Assembly (NCBI GenBank): GCA_019925105.1
Contig: JAHGAU010000021.1
Location: 62,001 to 126,000 of the forward strand
Direction: 5' to 3'
DNA: 64,000 bases
DNA from: Niebla homalea
Lineage: Eukaryota > Ascomycota > Lecanoromycetes > Lecanorales > Ramalinaceae
In this document: piece by piece, positions 11,520 through 24,449 of the stretch
Position numbering within the stretch: the stretch's first letter is position 1
How the letters are laid out: the number at the start of each line of letters is the position of its first letter
The notes under the pieces: model-generated
Database searches by the model: none
Told to the model about the DNA's origin: nothing
Seen by the model: the letters and a program-made list of their open reading frames with translations, nothing else
Program-made: the position numbers and the translations under genes

Positions 11520-14166
11520 AACACCCCGGCAGTTTCTATAGTTCAGGCGTTTTGTATTTTTGTAACGGTAGTACGGTGGCTTAATTAAGTAAGGCCTGCG
11601 GGCGGACTTAAGCAGAGATTATATTAAAATTAAGTATAATTTATATTTTATAATATTTTTATATATATAAAATATAGATTATCTTATTATTATTAATTTT
11701 ATAGATTTAATTACCTCGCTATCGCCGGTACTCTTATTATTATTAGTACGGTTTTCTTTTTGCCTTTTACCTACCTTATTATTATTATTATCGTTATTAC
11801 CGTTATAATAAGACCTCCCCGCCGTTATAAATAAGGTAAATAATAACTTTATAAGATAAGTTTTTTATAAAATTATTAAGAAAGAGTTAACGCCGTTACC
11901 TTTTATCGTAAAAAAATAGACTATTATACCGTTAACCCTTTTTAACGTTAATAACGGTCTTAAATATAGGGAATAATATTAGGAAAACGGGTTATTAAAT
12001 ATTAATAACCGGCTTAGATTACTAGATAATTCGTTATTAATAAAGGTTTCCGTAAAGAATAAGGATAAAAAGGATAATAAGGATAATAAAAATAAAATAA
12101 AGTATAATAAATTTAACGATAATAAGAAAAATAAGGTATAATATATGGTTTCTAAGGTTATTTAAACGCTGTTAACTTTAAGAATTATTTTACCGGCGTT
12201 AGTTAAAAGGGATATAATTTATTTTTCCCTTTAAAAAGGAACTATTTTACTTAAAAAGAGGAAAAGTACCTTAAAAAATAAGCCGCTTAATAAATAACGT
12301 AAAAACGAGTTAATATCTATTATACTTAAGTTTCTACCGAATTTATTAATTATTTATTCAGTTGTTTTTTCATTATATATAGGGTAAAAAGTAATTATTT
12401 AAATAATAATTAAATAAGAGTAAATTTAACCGTTTATAAATAATATTTAAATCCGTAATTAAGAGTATAAAATAATAAAAAAATTTATTTAAATATCTTA
12501 TTATTAATACCGTTTATATTATAATACTTTTAACTTAAAGGACTTTAATTAAAAAGCAAAATAAATACGTATTTTACCGTTATATATTATAAGGTTAAAA
12601 ATAATAAAGAAATTTAACTTTATTAATATTAATTAACTTAGATCCGTTTTTCTTATACTTTATATTAATAATAAGAACCTTTATTTCATTTATAATTATA
12701 GTTTTAACTTTATAAATACCGTTAAAATTAACTTTTATATTATAAATATTATAGGGTAATAGGTTATATTCAATTATAAATTAGTTTATATTTATCATAT
12801 TTTCATTAACGTTAAATAAATAAATAACTTAAACGCTTTTAAAGCCGTTAATAATACTTATTTTTATTTAAAAGACGTTTATAACGTTAATATTAAGTAA
12901 TAACGTATATATCCGGATCTACGGCATCGGGGTATAAAAGTACCTTACGATTAATAACGGTAAAAGCTTTTAAACAATTTAAAGGGCTATAAGGGTATTT
13001 TATTTAATAATTTTAAGCCTATAAGAAACTTTAATAATAAAACGATATATATAATTACGTTTATAAGCCAGGATAAGTTTAAATAATAATAATTTTATCG
13101 ATTTTTTTAAATAAAGATTAATAATATATTTAGCCCGGATAAAAATTCTTATATATTAAGGTTATTTTATCCTTATAAATTACACTTATAATATTAATAA
13201 TTCCAAATTTTTTCTCTTTATTATTATAGTCCGAATTAAGTATAATAAGTAATTACTATATACTTATATACTATTAAAGAGTAAGGACGGTAATATTATT
13301 TTAGTATTTTTAAAGTAAATAAAACGGTAATACGGCAATTAAAAAGGATAACTCCTTAAATATATAATTATTAATAATTCCGTAACGGAATAACGAGGTA
13401 TAAACTTTATATTTAAAGGCCTTATTAATAATAAATAATAAGTAAATTATTTATTATATCGCAAGTATAACAAAAGGACTTTAAGCAGAAAACTAGCTAG
13501 TAATATTTAGGAAAACGTTCAAAAATACCTTTATACGGCCTTATACTATAAGCTTAATAAGCCTGGCTATAATAATTCTATTAAAAAAGCTATCCGTATA
13601 ACTTTAAATAAAAAATTTAAAGCTTATATTAAAAAGGAATAAGTATTTATAAAACGTTAATAAGTTTATTTTATAAAATAATAATTTACTTCTTTATTAT
13701 AATGTCCTATTATAAATCCGGTAGAAACCTAATATTTATTATTAAAGAAATACGTTAAAAAGAAACGGGCAATTAAAAAATTCAGCTTATTAAAATATAT
13801 TATTTACGTTTTTAAAATAAATAATTAATAAGAATAATGAATTAAGGATATAAAGGTTAAATAAAGGTTTTATTTAAGGATTAAGTATAAAGATTACCCT
13901 TATTTAACCAAATTCCCTGGCCCTATATAAGACTTTATTATTACCGAGATAAAAAAAGGTTATAACGCTGTTATAAAAAGTAAGTTAAAAACTTAAACTC
14001 CGTAAGTGATTTTTAATTAATAACTTAAATAAAGATTTATTACGTAAGCTAAATAATAAATTCTTATATAATTATTTATTTTACTATTAATATTAACTCC
14101 CTTATAAACACCTTTTTTAATTTAATTTCTTTATTAATATTATTAAAAAATTAAATTAAGATATAT

Positions 14167-17100
14167 TAATTGATTGATTAATTGATTTATACTACGGGTC
14201 TAGTTAAGCTAATTCCGGCATTCCTTAATACGCGGCCTTTTAATTTTATTAATAACCGTAAAAACCTGATACTTATAACGTTAAGGTAAAAACCGGCGTT
14301 TATTAGGTTTTTACCCTTTATCCCCGGAAGTAAAAGATATTAACGGCCGTTTAAAGAATAATAATTTATTTATATATTTCTTATATTTTAATTTCCTTAA
14401 GAAAATCTATAATATTATAATTATATCCTTATAAAAATTATTTTTAAGCTCGTCGCTTTTCCGTTCCTTTATATATTTATATTATTTTAATTTTACGTAA
14501 TATTTTTAAATATCTTTATTAATATTTACGTACTTAATATATATTTTTCATATATTATTATCGTTATTAACTTTTTTAAGGACTTTTAATAAACGTTTAT
14601 TATTATATTTTTATAGCTATAAAAAATATTTTCTGATTTATATAATTAATATAACCGGTTTCCGCTTTTTTTTTTCTTCTTTAATTAATAATAAGTTTTC
14701 TTTATAAGGTTTTTAATAACCTTATTTATTTTTATAATAAAATTAAACTATAATAATAGTCCGGTAAATATTATAAACTTAATAATTATCTGGATATTTT
14801 ACTTTATAAATAATATTTAATAATAATTATAAGTATTAATTTTTATAATAAATTTTAACTTAACCTTTATAAATAAAAAATAAGAAATAAGGATATATAT
14901 GGCGTTTTATTTCTTTTATTTATATTTATATCCGGTATTTATTTAACCTTTAATATATATAATAAATAAGAAATAAGTTAAACCGTTTTTATCCGTCCGG
15001 AGTTAAATTATTAATATATTATTACTTTTCCTTATAATATTACAACGATAAAAATACTTATTAATAATCTTTTTATTATTAAGAATTAAGTAATAACGAT
15101 TTCAAAATATAAAGTCTTTATATTTATATTTTTATTAATATTTAATTTACTTTATCGTAATTTATAAGGCGATTATTATAACCTTTGCTTTTTAAATCTT
15201 TTTAATCTCGGTTTTTTTTATATCTAGCGGGAATTTATATCCGCTTAAATTAATCTCCGGAATATTAATAAAATTAATTTCCTTTTTAACTTATTTTTAT
15301 TTTATCTTAATAAAAAAAGAAATAAGTATTTTTAATTTATTCTTTTTAACTTAAGGTTTATTAAGATTTTAGCGGATCCGCCCGTTTCTTATTATTATAA
15401 TTAAGTATATATATTTTTTTAATTTTATTTAAGCGTTTATTTAATTTAATAAAATTTTAATTAATAATATAAAAACTTTAAACTTTAATACTAGGATAAA
15501 GGTTATTTTATAAATACCGTTAATTATTCTTAAATACCGGTTTTAAACTTTCTATAATATTTAAATAAACTTTTTCCTATATTTTAAAGTACCTTTAAAT
15601 ATATATTAAATAACCGTAACGTATATTATAATTAACTTTATTACGGCTTAATAAATAGTCCGGGCCTTTTATAATATAACTTTTTATATTAATATAATGA
15701 AATAAATAAGGTTTTTTTTCCTATAAAGTTATTTTCTTTTAGACTTTTTTTATATAATCCTTTTAATTAAGCTTCTTATTTACTTAAAGGTTAAAAACTC
15801 TAATATTAATATTTAATTTTATTATAATTTTATTTAAGTTTATTATAGCTATTATATTATATAACTTTAAACTTTTAATTATATAAATAAGCTTATATTT
15901 ATATAATATAAATTAAACCTTATAAGTTTTTATTTATTAAAGATAAATTTCATAAGCTTATTTTAATTCTAAATAATTTATATATATAAAAGTATTATAA
16001 ATTAAAAGGTAAATATTCTTAATAAAGTTTCCAATTTAAACCTTTTATTTTAACTTAATAAGCTCCTTAATTAATAAATTATTAAAAAATAAAAATAATA
16101 TTAAAAAAATAAACGATCTTTAAAGAATCCCCGTTATAACGGACTTTATTAAGTGTATTTTTTATTTTAAGTTAATTAATATAACTTAATTATTTAAGAA
16201 ACTTTTTATTTATTTAATTAAGAAGAATAATATCCTTTTCTTTTTTAAATTATATAGTAACTTTTAATAATTTATTTTATTAAAAGTATTTATAATATTG
16301 AAAGAAAGAAAACTTATAATATACTTTTTCTTATAACCTTATATTATATATACGCCGTTAATTAATCCTTTAAAGGCTATTTTTATTAACTGGTTTTTCT
16401 TTATTTATATTTATTAATCGGGGAGAAGTTTATAATTCTCTATATAATCGTTAAAAATCTTGTTTATTACCGTTTTTAAAATTTTCCTTAATATATAAAG
16501 GAATATAATAAGTTTATAAGACTTTACTTTAAAATAATCTGGCTTAATAAACTTTTTAAGGATAATCGTTTTTACCTTTTTAAACTTACGTAAATAATAA
16601 TTAACGTCGAAATATATTTAAAAGAAATAAGTAAAAACCCTTTTAAACGATAAAGTTATTATTAATAAGAATTTATTAAGAATTTTATTTAATCTTAAGG
16701 CTTTATCCTTCTTTAAGTATTTAATCGTTTTAATTATTATATCTTATATTATTATTCTATTTATTAATATAAGGTCAAAGTATATAACGCTATTAATATC
16801 GTTTAAGTTAATTTTTAATAGAAAAGGGAAAAATGCTCCTTTAAGGGCCTCGATTTTATCGTTAAAGGTATTAATTAATATATTATCGGGTCTCTTAAAA
16901 AATAAGAATTTAAAGATAAACTTTAATTTTTTATTCCGTTTTTTATTATATTTTATTAACTTTTAAATATTATAAAATAAAACCGTTAAATTATATACCG
17001 TAAACCGAAAGTATATTTATTTAATTTTCTTAATAATTTTTTCCTTTTTTTCTTAAGTAATCTTTAATTAATTAAGTATTTTTTAATTCTTATATTTAAA

Positions 17101-20100
17101 AGTTTATTTAATTAGCTTTTTCGCCTTTATAATTATGGTCGTATATTTTTTATTTTAATAGGTTTTAACTTTTTAAGAGGGTTTTATTAACGGGATTATC
17201 TTATTAATTACCTCGTTTAACGTTTTTATTATTTACTTTATAAAGAAATTAATCCGGTTTTTATTATTTAATTAAGGGAGGTCTATAAACTATATTACCG
17301 TCTCCTTCATTTTTATATAAACCTTTACTTCTTTAACCGTTTTTTATGCCCTCTTTACCGGTAATAATAAGGTCATATTAACGGTCCAATTTAAGGTTAT
17401 TTATATCGGTATATAATCCGAGTTATATTTTAAGTCCTTTTATAACCCGTATATAATAACCGTATTAACGATATCTTCTAAGTGTCAGGTACTGGAAGTA
17501 CTGAAGTAAAATGTGGGTGTAATATGTATGATTGATGAGTAGCTATCTAGCTATGAAGGTGGGAAATATGAGTGTACGCGCCAAGCACCGGAACAAGGTA
17601 AGCCCGCTCCGTGCCAAGGGATCCTCCCAAGGTCCATACCGTGACACTAAGTTAAATATTAAGTCGATTATAATTTTAAATCCTCGGCCTTTTTATATTA
17701 TAGTCCTTTTTAGCGTTAATAACGTAAGGTTAAACCGGGCAATAATTATTAATAATTCTTTAAATTTAATATAATTAATTATATGCCCTTTTTTATTTTA
17801 TTTAATATAATAAAGATTAAAGTCTCTTATTAAGAAGTATTCGCCGAATACGGCTATAACTTCCTTAAATAATAGGATTATAAAGGGTTTTTTTTTATTA
17901 ACCGGCGGCGGATTATATATATTATAAATATTTAAATTTCCCTGAATATTTTTTTCTTATATAATTCAGAATATATATAGATTCTCTTTATAATAAGTAA
18001 CGTCTTAACTATTTATATTTAACCTTTTATTTATAAAGAAATATATTTATATTTTCTTATTTCCTTTAAAAATTAAATAAAAATTATTTCCCGGGTTAAT
18101 TAAAGAGCGTATATATAAGCTATACAATAATTTTTATATTATTATAATATTAATATTTTTTATTTTTTTTAAATTTAAATATTAATATTATAATTTTAAT
18201 TATTTCTTTACGTATATTATATTATATTACCCTTAAAAGTATAAACGTATTATATATTAGTTTTTATTAAGTTTTCTTTATTAATTTTTATTTATATAAA
18301 TAACTTTTCCTTAAGGTTAAGTATTATCTGCTTTAATTTTCTTATTATAATAATTATTCCGGTTAAGCGGCTGGCCTTAAAGGTTAATATTATTATAAAC
18401 TTCCTTTTTTTCATATTATCGGTTATTACGCTTTATCCTTTTTTATTTAACGGGCTTTATTTATATCTTAAGATTATTTTTAAATATTTTACCGGTTTAA
18501 ATTTATATAAATTATAACGTTAAACCTTAATTATTATCCTAATTTTTTTACGTTAAGTTTCCTTAATCCTTACTATATATTATAAGTCTTATATTAAATA
18601 ATTATTATTCTTATATATTACGTATTTCGGCGTATTCTTTATTAAATCCTTTATTATTAAGTTTACGTATTTATACATATTATACCTTCCGGTATATATT
18701 ATATACTTTATATTATTTAAGTACCTCGTAATAATATATTTATACCTTTCATATTTAAAATATTAATAAATATCCGCCACTTAATTTTATAGTTTTATTA
18801 ATTTAAAGGACTTATTTTTTATTACCCTTTTATCGAGGATATTATTATATATTTTTATTAATATTATACTTAAGATAATTATAAAATATTTCTTTATCCG
18901 GTTAAAAGTATTTAGCCTTTTTATTATAGGGGGAAAGTTATAGTTAACGATCTTTAACCCGGGATAAAGGATTATATTCTCCTTTTTTATCCATTTTAAA
19001 GTAGCTTTCCCTTTTTCTTTTATAAACTTTATTAAGTATATCCCGTTTATTATAATAATAAATAATTACCTTAATACCTTTACCGTTTTATATCCCCTTT
19101 TACCGGTTTATCTTTTTAACTTCTTAAGTTTTTTCTTTACCTTTAATAAAGCTATATTAAGGAAAATATTTTTATTTTATAATTTACGTACCGCGATAAT
19201 TTACTTTATTAATAACTCCCCCGTTACTTTAAACGCCTTTATTAATTATAAAGGGTTTATTTTTATAACTATATTTTTCTTTTCTTTACTTAATAATTAT
19301 ATAATTATTATTTTCGTTTTCTTTAATACCGCCGTTTTCTCCTTAACCCTTACTTTTTTCACCGCCGATATAAATATTACTTTTATAGCCCTTATTACCC
19401 AGTTTACTTTTACCTTTATTTATAAAGCTTTTCCCGTCGCTCCCTTATTTTATATATAATTTCCTTAATTCCTTTTACCTTTTTTTATTAATGCTTTTAT
19501 TAATACCTTTTAAGCTCCGCGTAACCTTTTTAAATCCTTTAATCCCGCCCCTACCTTTACATAAAAGTCTTTTATCCCTTATAGCTTAATCTATAATATC
19601 GGTTAGGTTTTTAATATAATATTTTTCTATTTAATTATAAGGAAACCCTTTAATGTTCTTATTAATTTTTCCTTTATTATATTCTTTCCGTACGTTTAAC
19701 GGTTACCCTTTTTTATAGCTTATCCTTAATTATCCGATATTTTTTTATTTTCGCCTGGCTTTCTTTTAATTTATATATACTTAATAAAGCCTTTTCCGCT
19801 TCCGTTTATTTTCTATTTATTATTACGTATTATCCTTATCTTTTTTATTTTTTTATTTATTTTTAATAATTATATTACCTTTACGCGTTATACGCGTCCT
19901 TTTATGTGTATCTTATTAACTATAAACTTTTTATTTAATTTAAGAGTTCTTTATTATATATTTATCGTGCCGTCCGTATAAATTATTATTATTTCCGTTA
20001 ATAAAGGCCGTTTATTTTTCTACCTTCTTTACCTCCATTACCACTCCGCTTCCGCTTATTATACTTAAGGTATTTACCTTATTATCGCTTAAGCTATATA

Positions 20101-20160
20101 CGCGTGCATCGTTTTGAACCTCTGGGGTCCCGTTGTTCGTCGCTATCCTCACGTATTAAT
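14167..20160 (-). mobile_element. L1: LINE (non-LTR retrotransposon), full-length, RIP-mutated, minus strand
   Basis: Flanked by a 16-bp direct repeat TTAAATTAAGATATAT (14151-14166 and 20161-20176), the target-site duplication. On the minus strand the 5' end lies near 20160, with the family head GCGACGAACAACGGGACCCC. The 3' end is at 14167 with the tail AATCAATCAAT(T)A. Without the inserted solo LTR (164 bp plus 5) its length is 5825 bp, matching L2 and L3. Sequence is collinear with L2 and L3 and includes the reverse-transcriptase block (GIPxGS near 16118-16140, catalytic box near 16002-16028). Stops are everywhere. It sits inside E1, so E1 is older. Confidence 0.88.
17483..17646. mobile_element. 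Solo LTR (164 bp) inside L1, not RIP-mutated
   Basis: Starts TGTCAGGTACTGG and ends CCATACCGTGACA, so it has TG..CA ends with a 5-bp inverted TGTCA/TGACA. It is bordered on both sides by the 5-bp direct repeat CTAAG (17478-17482 and 17647-17651), the expected duplication of an LTR element. L3 lacks it at the corresponding site (about 46440). Unlike the surrounding DNA it keeps many CpA/TpG. The small size suggests a TRIM-type non-autonomous family. An 80-codon open frame crossing its right end is an artefact. Confidence 0.8.
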
Positions 20161-20805
20161 TTAAATTAAGATATATAAATTAATATATTTAAAGATTCCG
20201 GATTTAAAATTTATAAAATAATAATAACGGAATACGCCGTACAAAATATATATAATAAACCGGGTAATTTAAATAAGTATATCCTTAAAGTTTAAAAAAT
20301 CCTTAATAATATTAAAAATATATTTTATAATATAAATAAAATAATAATTAATTAGGATACCGATAAATATAATAAAGTTAATAAATAATTTATAAATATT
20401 CTACGTAAGATTACCAGCCCGGTATAATAATAAGGTATAATAAAAGCTTTTTAATAATTTAATAAAGCCGATTATAACCTTAAGGCTTTAATATCAAGCG
20501 GTAACGGTTATAATAATAATTATAATAAAATTAATAACAGTAACGGTAAAATTAATAACGGTTACAATAAGGGTAGAAAATAAGCCTTATATATAGTTTT
20601 AAAATTTAAATAACGGGAACGTTTTAAATTTTAAAAAATTAACGACGGCGAGGTCTCCGTAAATTATATATATAAAAACGGTATAAAACCTAAATTACAT
20701 TTAATTTAAATATAATTTACGCCTTAGTCAGCCCGTGGACCTTGAGAATAACGGGGCCGCGCTACCGTTACAAAAATACAAAACGCCAGAACTATAGAAA
20801 CTGCC

Positions 20806-20853
20806 AACACCCCGCGCAACACCGCCTTGGCACTATCCTTGACATCTCCACCT
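20806..20853. repeat. Right half of repeat F, split by E1
   Basis: Joining 11498-11519 to 20806-20853 gives a continuous sequence that aligns with 22566-22636 (..GAGCTGAGGCTCAACACC..GCGCAACACCGCCTTGGCACTA). The left half therefore lies at the P450 side of E1 and the right half here. The paired copy at 22566 shows the site without E1. Confidence 0.75.
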
Positions 20854-21931
20854 TCTGTATTCCGTACTTTAATGTCTTTCGTTAGAAGCACGCATTCATA
20901 GGCCACCTTTGGAGTTGTACCCTAAGATTATATTAAAGACAAACTCATTCGTATCTTCACAGAAGCAGCGACCGACACTCACTAACAGCGAACGGTGAGC
21001 CGACAGTCTACTGGTGTGGTGTGGACTGGCCAGGGATCTGGACGAGACAGTCTGGACTGGACCGCGATCAGGAACTAAACAGGCCACAGGAAATATCGGC
21101 AGCGACGACGGGAGGTTACGACAGCCAGGAAAAGACGGATACTAACTTTGTCAGGCTGTATCACGAAAAATAGGGTCAAGTTTCGACAAAGCGATCCAAA
21201 GGCTAAGAGAGCGCGGACCCTAAAATCTTCAAATAACCAGTCAAGAGCAGGCCCACAGGAGCCTACAAAATCCTCACCAACCCTACCTACCCACATTCTT
21301 CATCACCAGAGCCTTTGACTAAGATGTCTGGACTCGCGATGCCTTCTTCTTCATCAGCTTAGGCCTCGCCATTGTTATGATTACTACGACTCTCATCGCA
21401 ATCTGGATCACTACCTCTCAAATCGTACCCTTAAGCTCGAACTTTGACTCATCCTCAAGCTTTCTCCAAAGCCGTACCTCACCCTTCATGACCCCTCTAC
21501 ACACTACGTACTCCTCAAGACACTCACCAAATCGATAGTGTCAACATCCCTCACAAACGCGTCGTTCAAAGCGTCACTACTAAAGGTGGTACCAACCATG
21601 ACACTCAAAGACCTCTTCGACAAATTCACGCCCAAAATGAGTACAACACCTCTCTCTGAATCCTTCGTCGCAAGACATCCCACCTTCGCAAGCCAAGCCC
21701 TTCACTGTTTCGAAGAGACCTTCGTCTGAGACCCCGCAAGAGCCTCTGACCATCCATAAACACGAGTCAAGAGCTAGAGCCTACAAAAATCTCCATTGAG
21801 ATTTGCCTTGGTAGGCCAAAGGACCAGTCCATCCATCGCACTCGCAACGGCCTCACAGCAGACAGCTTCAGAATCCGGCCTCAAAGCCGCCGCGGTACAG
21901 GTCTTAGCGCGGCTTTAACAAATCTAGAGGA

Positions 21932-22372
21932 AATATCACCGGAGATCTCATAAACGCCTCCACTAAAATCTCGCTTTATTAATATATTTAAGGGGAGATG
22001 CGTAGAAGTATATAAGAGGTATAATTTAACTATAAAAATAAAATAGAAAAGGAAGATTTTTAATTATATTATATAATATTACTTAATACCATAAAAAGCA
22101 GCTTTAAAGAGCTATATATAAACAAAGCCTGAAGGTAGTGAACATAGGGTTTAATATCACCGGAGATCTTAAAACGCCTCCACCAAAATCTCCCTTTATT
22201 AATATATTTAAGAGGAGATACGTAGAAATATATAAGAAATATAATTTAACTATAAAGATAAAATAAAAAAGGAAGATTTATAATTATATTATATAGTATT
22301 ACTTAATACTATAAAAAGCAGCTTTAAAGAGCTATATATAAACAATGCCTGAAGGCAGTGAGCATAGGGTTT
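21932..22372. repeat. Tandem duplication, ~221-bp unit
   Basis: Two adjacent direct copies start AATATCACCGGAGATCT at 21932 and 22153, and both end in GCATAGGGTTTAATA or a close variant. Differences are mostly C/T or G/A, as expected from mild RIP. Each unit contains AGAGCTATATATAAACA, a TATA-like element, near its end. The copies could be two abutting LTRs or a minisatellite-like duplication; no 5-bp flanking repeat was found. Confidence 0.8.
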
Positions 22373-22565
22373 AATACCCTTACCAATAATATCCTCGACA
22401 ATACTAGCAATAACACCCAAAAAAAAAGTCTTATATTTACTTAATATCCTCGGCGCTGGCTACATTGTTGCTTGGCCCCAGAACCGCTTTCGGCGATGAA
22501 GGCCTCGCTGGCTCACCGGCTCGAGGCCGAGCCGTTTATATACGCGCGGTTCATATGGCAGTATA

Positions 22566-22640
22566 GATCTAGACCTGAGCTGGGGCTTAACACCGCGCGT
22601 AACACCGGCTTGGCACTACACTTGATATCACTATAAACAC
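22566..22640. repeat. Second copy of repeat F, without the E1 insertion
   Basis: GACCTGAGCTGGGGCTTAAC and the following ACCGCGCGTAACACCGGCTTGGCAC align with the sequence made by removing E1 and one copy of its 8-bp duplication. It serves as an internal empty-site reference. Homology fades after GATATC. Confidence 0.72.
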
Positions 22641-23330
22641 CACCATTATCGGGCCTACTGGTATTACTAAGGGTATTATGGATCGGTATATAAAACCCTG
22701 CAGCCTATCCATTCCTTGAATTAATGAAGTTATCATTTTGACATTTTAAGGTTTATATTGGTTATTAAATTCTGCGGGCTTATATTACTCGAGAATATAA
22801 TATATATAATTTCCTTCGCGATTCTTATTAAATATCTATATATACGTTATTTTATAGCAATTGAGTGAAGTATATATATCCATAATTAATAAAAAGAAAT
22901 AGTCTGAGATCGACCGCCCTTGGTCCCCGAAGGGGGTCTAAGCAGGAAAGTCGATTTTTCAGGTGGTAAACCGTGCCCGACCTATTCTCAGAAATTTTTT
23001 TCTACGTAAATTTTATTATTAATAAAAATTTGACTTTTCCGTATATTCCGTATATTTAGGTTATTTCTATTATAAATATTTTCTATTATATTAATAGTTT
23101 AAACATTATAAACAACGTATTATTCTTATTATATACTTAAATATAGGTCTTTTATTATTATATAAACTTTTAAACGTTTTATAAAGCTATTCGTTAAGTT
23201 ATATTTAAATTTATCCGTAATTTTATAACAATTATTATAATATAAATAATATATATATAGAAATTTCTCTATAATAATTATTTTAATTTTTAAAAATAAA
23301 ACTTAAAGAATATTTATAAAGATAAATAAA
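22641..23330. other. AT-rich gap with a small GC patch, no gene
   Basis: Mixed composition, moderately RIP-affected. A patch at about 22902-22986 keeps normal bases and has short inverted ends (CTGAGA..TCTCAG), perhaps a small transposon remnant. The rest has no open frame and no recognised repeat. Confidence 0.4.
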
Positions 23331-23335
23331 GTAAA

Positions 23336-23660
23336 TATTGGCAGCTAGCGCTATTTCTGCGCCGGCGTTATACTGGTACGCTATACTGCTACGCCAAGGT
23401 AAACCTTGGTAAAGGGCCTTAATAACGGCCTTAATATACGTTATTTATAAACTATAGCTTAGTTAACGTAAAGCGGGGTAATTATTGTTTTTATTTTAAG
23501 TAAAATTTATACTTTAATTCTTTTTAAGTTCTTTAAGAATTAATTTTATTATTAATTTACTTATTAAAGTAATATTTAAGTGTTTAAACCGTAACGTTAC
23601 GTCTTTTATATTTATTTTTATTAATTCCGCCGGCGTACTATTAACGGAGTTAATTTAATA
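23336..23660 (+). repeat. R1 5' LTR (325 bp)
   Basis: Starts TATTGGCAGCTAGCGC and ends AATTTAATA. Compared with the 3' LTR it carries many more RIP-type changes, for example GCGTACTATTAACGGAG against GCGTGCCGCCAGCGGAC. The 5-bp GTAAA duplication precedes it. Confidence 0.88.
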
Positions 23661-23892
23661 TTTTAATTCTTCTTCCTTATTAAAAACAAAACCGGATATT
23701 ACCGTTATAATGGATACTTAATTAACTTAATAAACTTTAAAATAAAAAGGTAATATTCGTTTTTCAGTTAAGAACCCTTTTATTATAATTAAATAAATCG
23801 TAACGGCGGAACCCCGTTATAATATTATAGTTTAATAATCTTAACTTCTAGAATTAAAGTTTAAAGTTAATTAACTTAAAGCCGAGAATTAT

Positions 23893-24293
23893 TACTACGG
23901 GAAGCGGGACGGGATGGGACTGGATTTGGATTCACTTATCCCATCCCGCGTGGGACAGGATAAGGGTTCAATCCCGTCCCATCCTATCTTTAACCCGGCG
24001 GGATAGGATAGGGATATATTAAGATCCCAATTCTTAATACGTTAACCGGATTAAGTGAATAATTCACTATTAAAATTGAAATTTTGGATTTTTTTAAAGG
24101 GGTTTTTAATATATATAAAGACTTATATACTATAGATAGTAATTCCGTAATCTTGGCGGGATCTTGGGCATATCCCTATCCCATCCCGTTTTATCCCGTA
24201 CTAATACGGGATGGGATAAACCTTATTCCATCCCGTCCTATCCCTATCCCGTCCCTATCCTATGGGATATATCCCGTCCCGCTTGCCGCAGTA
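23893..24293. mobile_element. hAT-like MITE (401 bp) inside R1, rich in GGGAT motifs
   Basis: Inverted ends TACTACGGGAAGCGGGACGG and the complement TACTGCGGCAAGCGGGACGG define it. The 8-bp AGAATTAT flanks both ends (23885-23892 and 24294-24301), as expected for hAT transposition. The subterminal regions are packed with GGGAT/ATCCC (GGGATAGGGATAGGACGGGAT) that could bind a transposase. The centre holds AGTGAATAATTCACT, a short palindrome. No transposase is encoded; a 101-codon frame beginning at 24084 is a by-product. Its composition is not RIP-like although the host element is heavily mutated. A truncated relative lies at 58911-58983. Confidence 0.85.
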
Positions 24294-24449
24294 AGAATTA
24301 TACTTAATAAGAATATATATTTAACTGCGTTAACGCTTAATATAAAAGTCTATACTCCGGGATTCTTTTTTATATTAACCTTATTATAGATTTTTATATT
24401 AATAGCCTACCGCCGGTAGCTTTTATTTTATCCCGTAAAAATAAATCTT

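Larger units (their letters stand above)
11528..20805. mobile_element. E1: DNA transposon with inverted repeats and 8-bp target duplication (hAT-like), RIP-mutated, interrupted by LINE L1
   Basis: The ends are inverted copies: GGCAGTTTCTATAGTTC at 11528 matches the complement of 20805 leftwards, 43 of 44 bases, with weaker inverted homology for about 130 bp. The 8-bp sequence AACACCCC directly flanks both ends (11520-11527 and 20806-20813). An 8-bp duplication with terminal inverted repeats is typical of the hAT superfamily, though other superfamilies share this length. Removing L1 (5994 bp plus its 16-bp duplication) leaves 3268 bp. The interior (about 11590-14166 and 20177-20720) is AT-rich, full of stops and nearly free of CpA/TpG. 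The A-rich plus strand suggests coding on plus. I could not recognise a transposase. A part near 20460-20590 reads as an Asn/Tyr-rich low-complexity segment. Confidence 0.8.
20806..22640. other. GC-normal island between transposon blocks, gene content unresolved
   Basis: Composition returns to normal from about 20730 to 21960 and again near 22440-22640. Open frames of 60-75 codons occur on both strands (for example 21538-21729 plus and 20896-21296 minus) but none has a recognisable domain. A plus-strand frame near 21320-21400 would encode a hydrophobic helix but lacks a start. It may be a fragment of original chromosome or an old element that escaped RIP. It begins with the right half of the repeat broken by E1 and contains a 221-bp tandem duplication. 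Confidence 0.5.

Noticed and set aside
11241..11588. 115-codon open frame after the second P450
   Set aside because: It runs across the target duplication into the E1 terminal repeat. The hydrophobic tail it shares with a frame at 20724-20906 is just the inverted repeat translated.
17478..17651. PIF/Harbinger-type MITE with TAA duplication
   Set aside because: TAA does flank a GTGTCA repeat, but the 5-bp CTAAG duplication with TG..CA ends explains the borders better as a solo LTR.
22902..22986. Small inverted-repeat element
   Set aside because: The ends CTGAGA/TCTCAG are only six bases and no flanking duplication is clear, so it is mentioned but not called.
24084..24389. 101-codon open frame with repeated IP/YP motifs
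   Set aside because: It is a translation of the GGGAT/ATCCC array of the MITE and crosses the MITE end.
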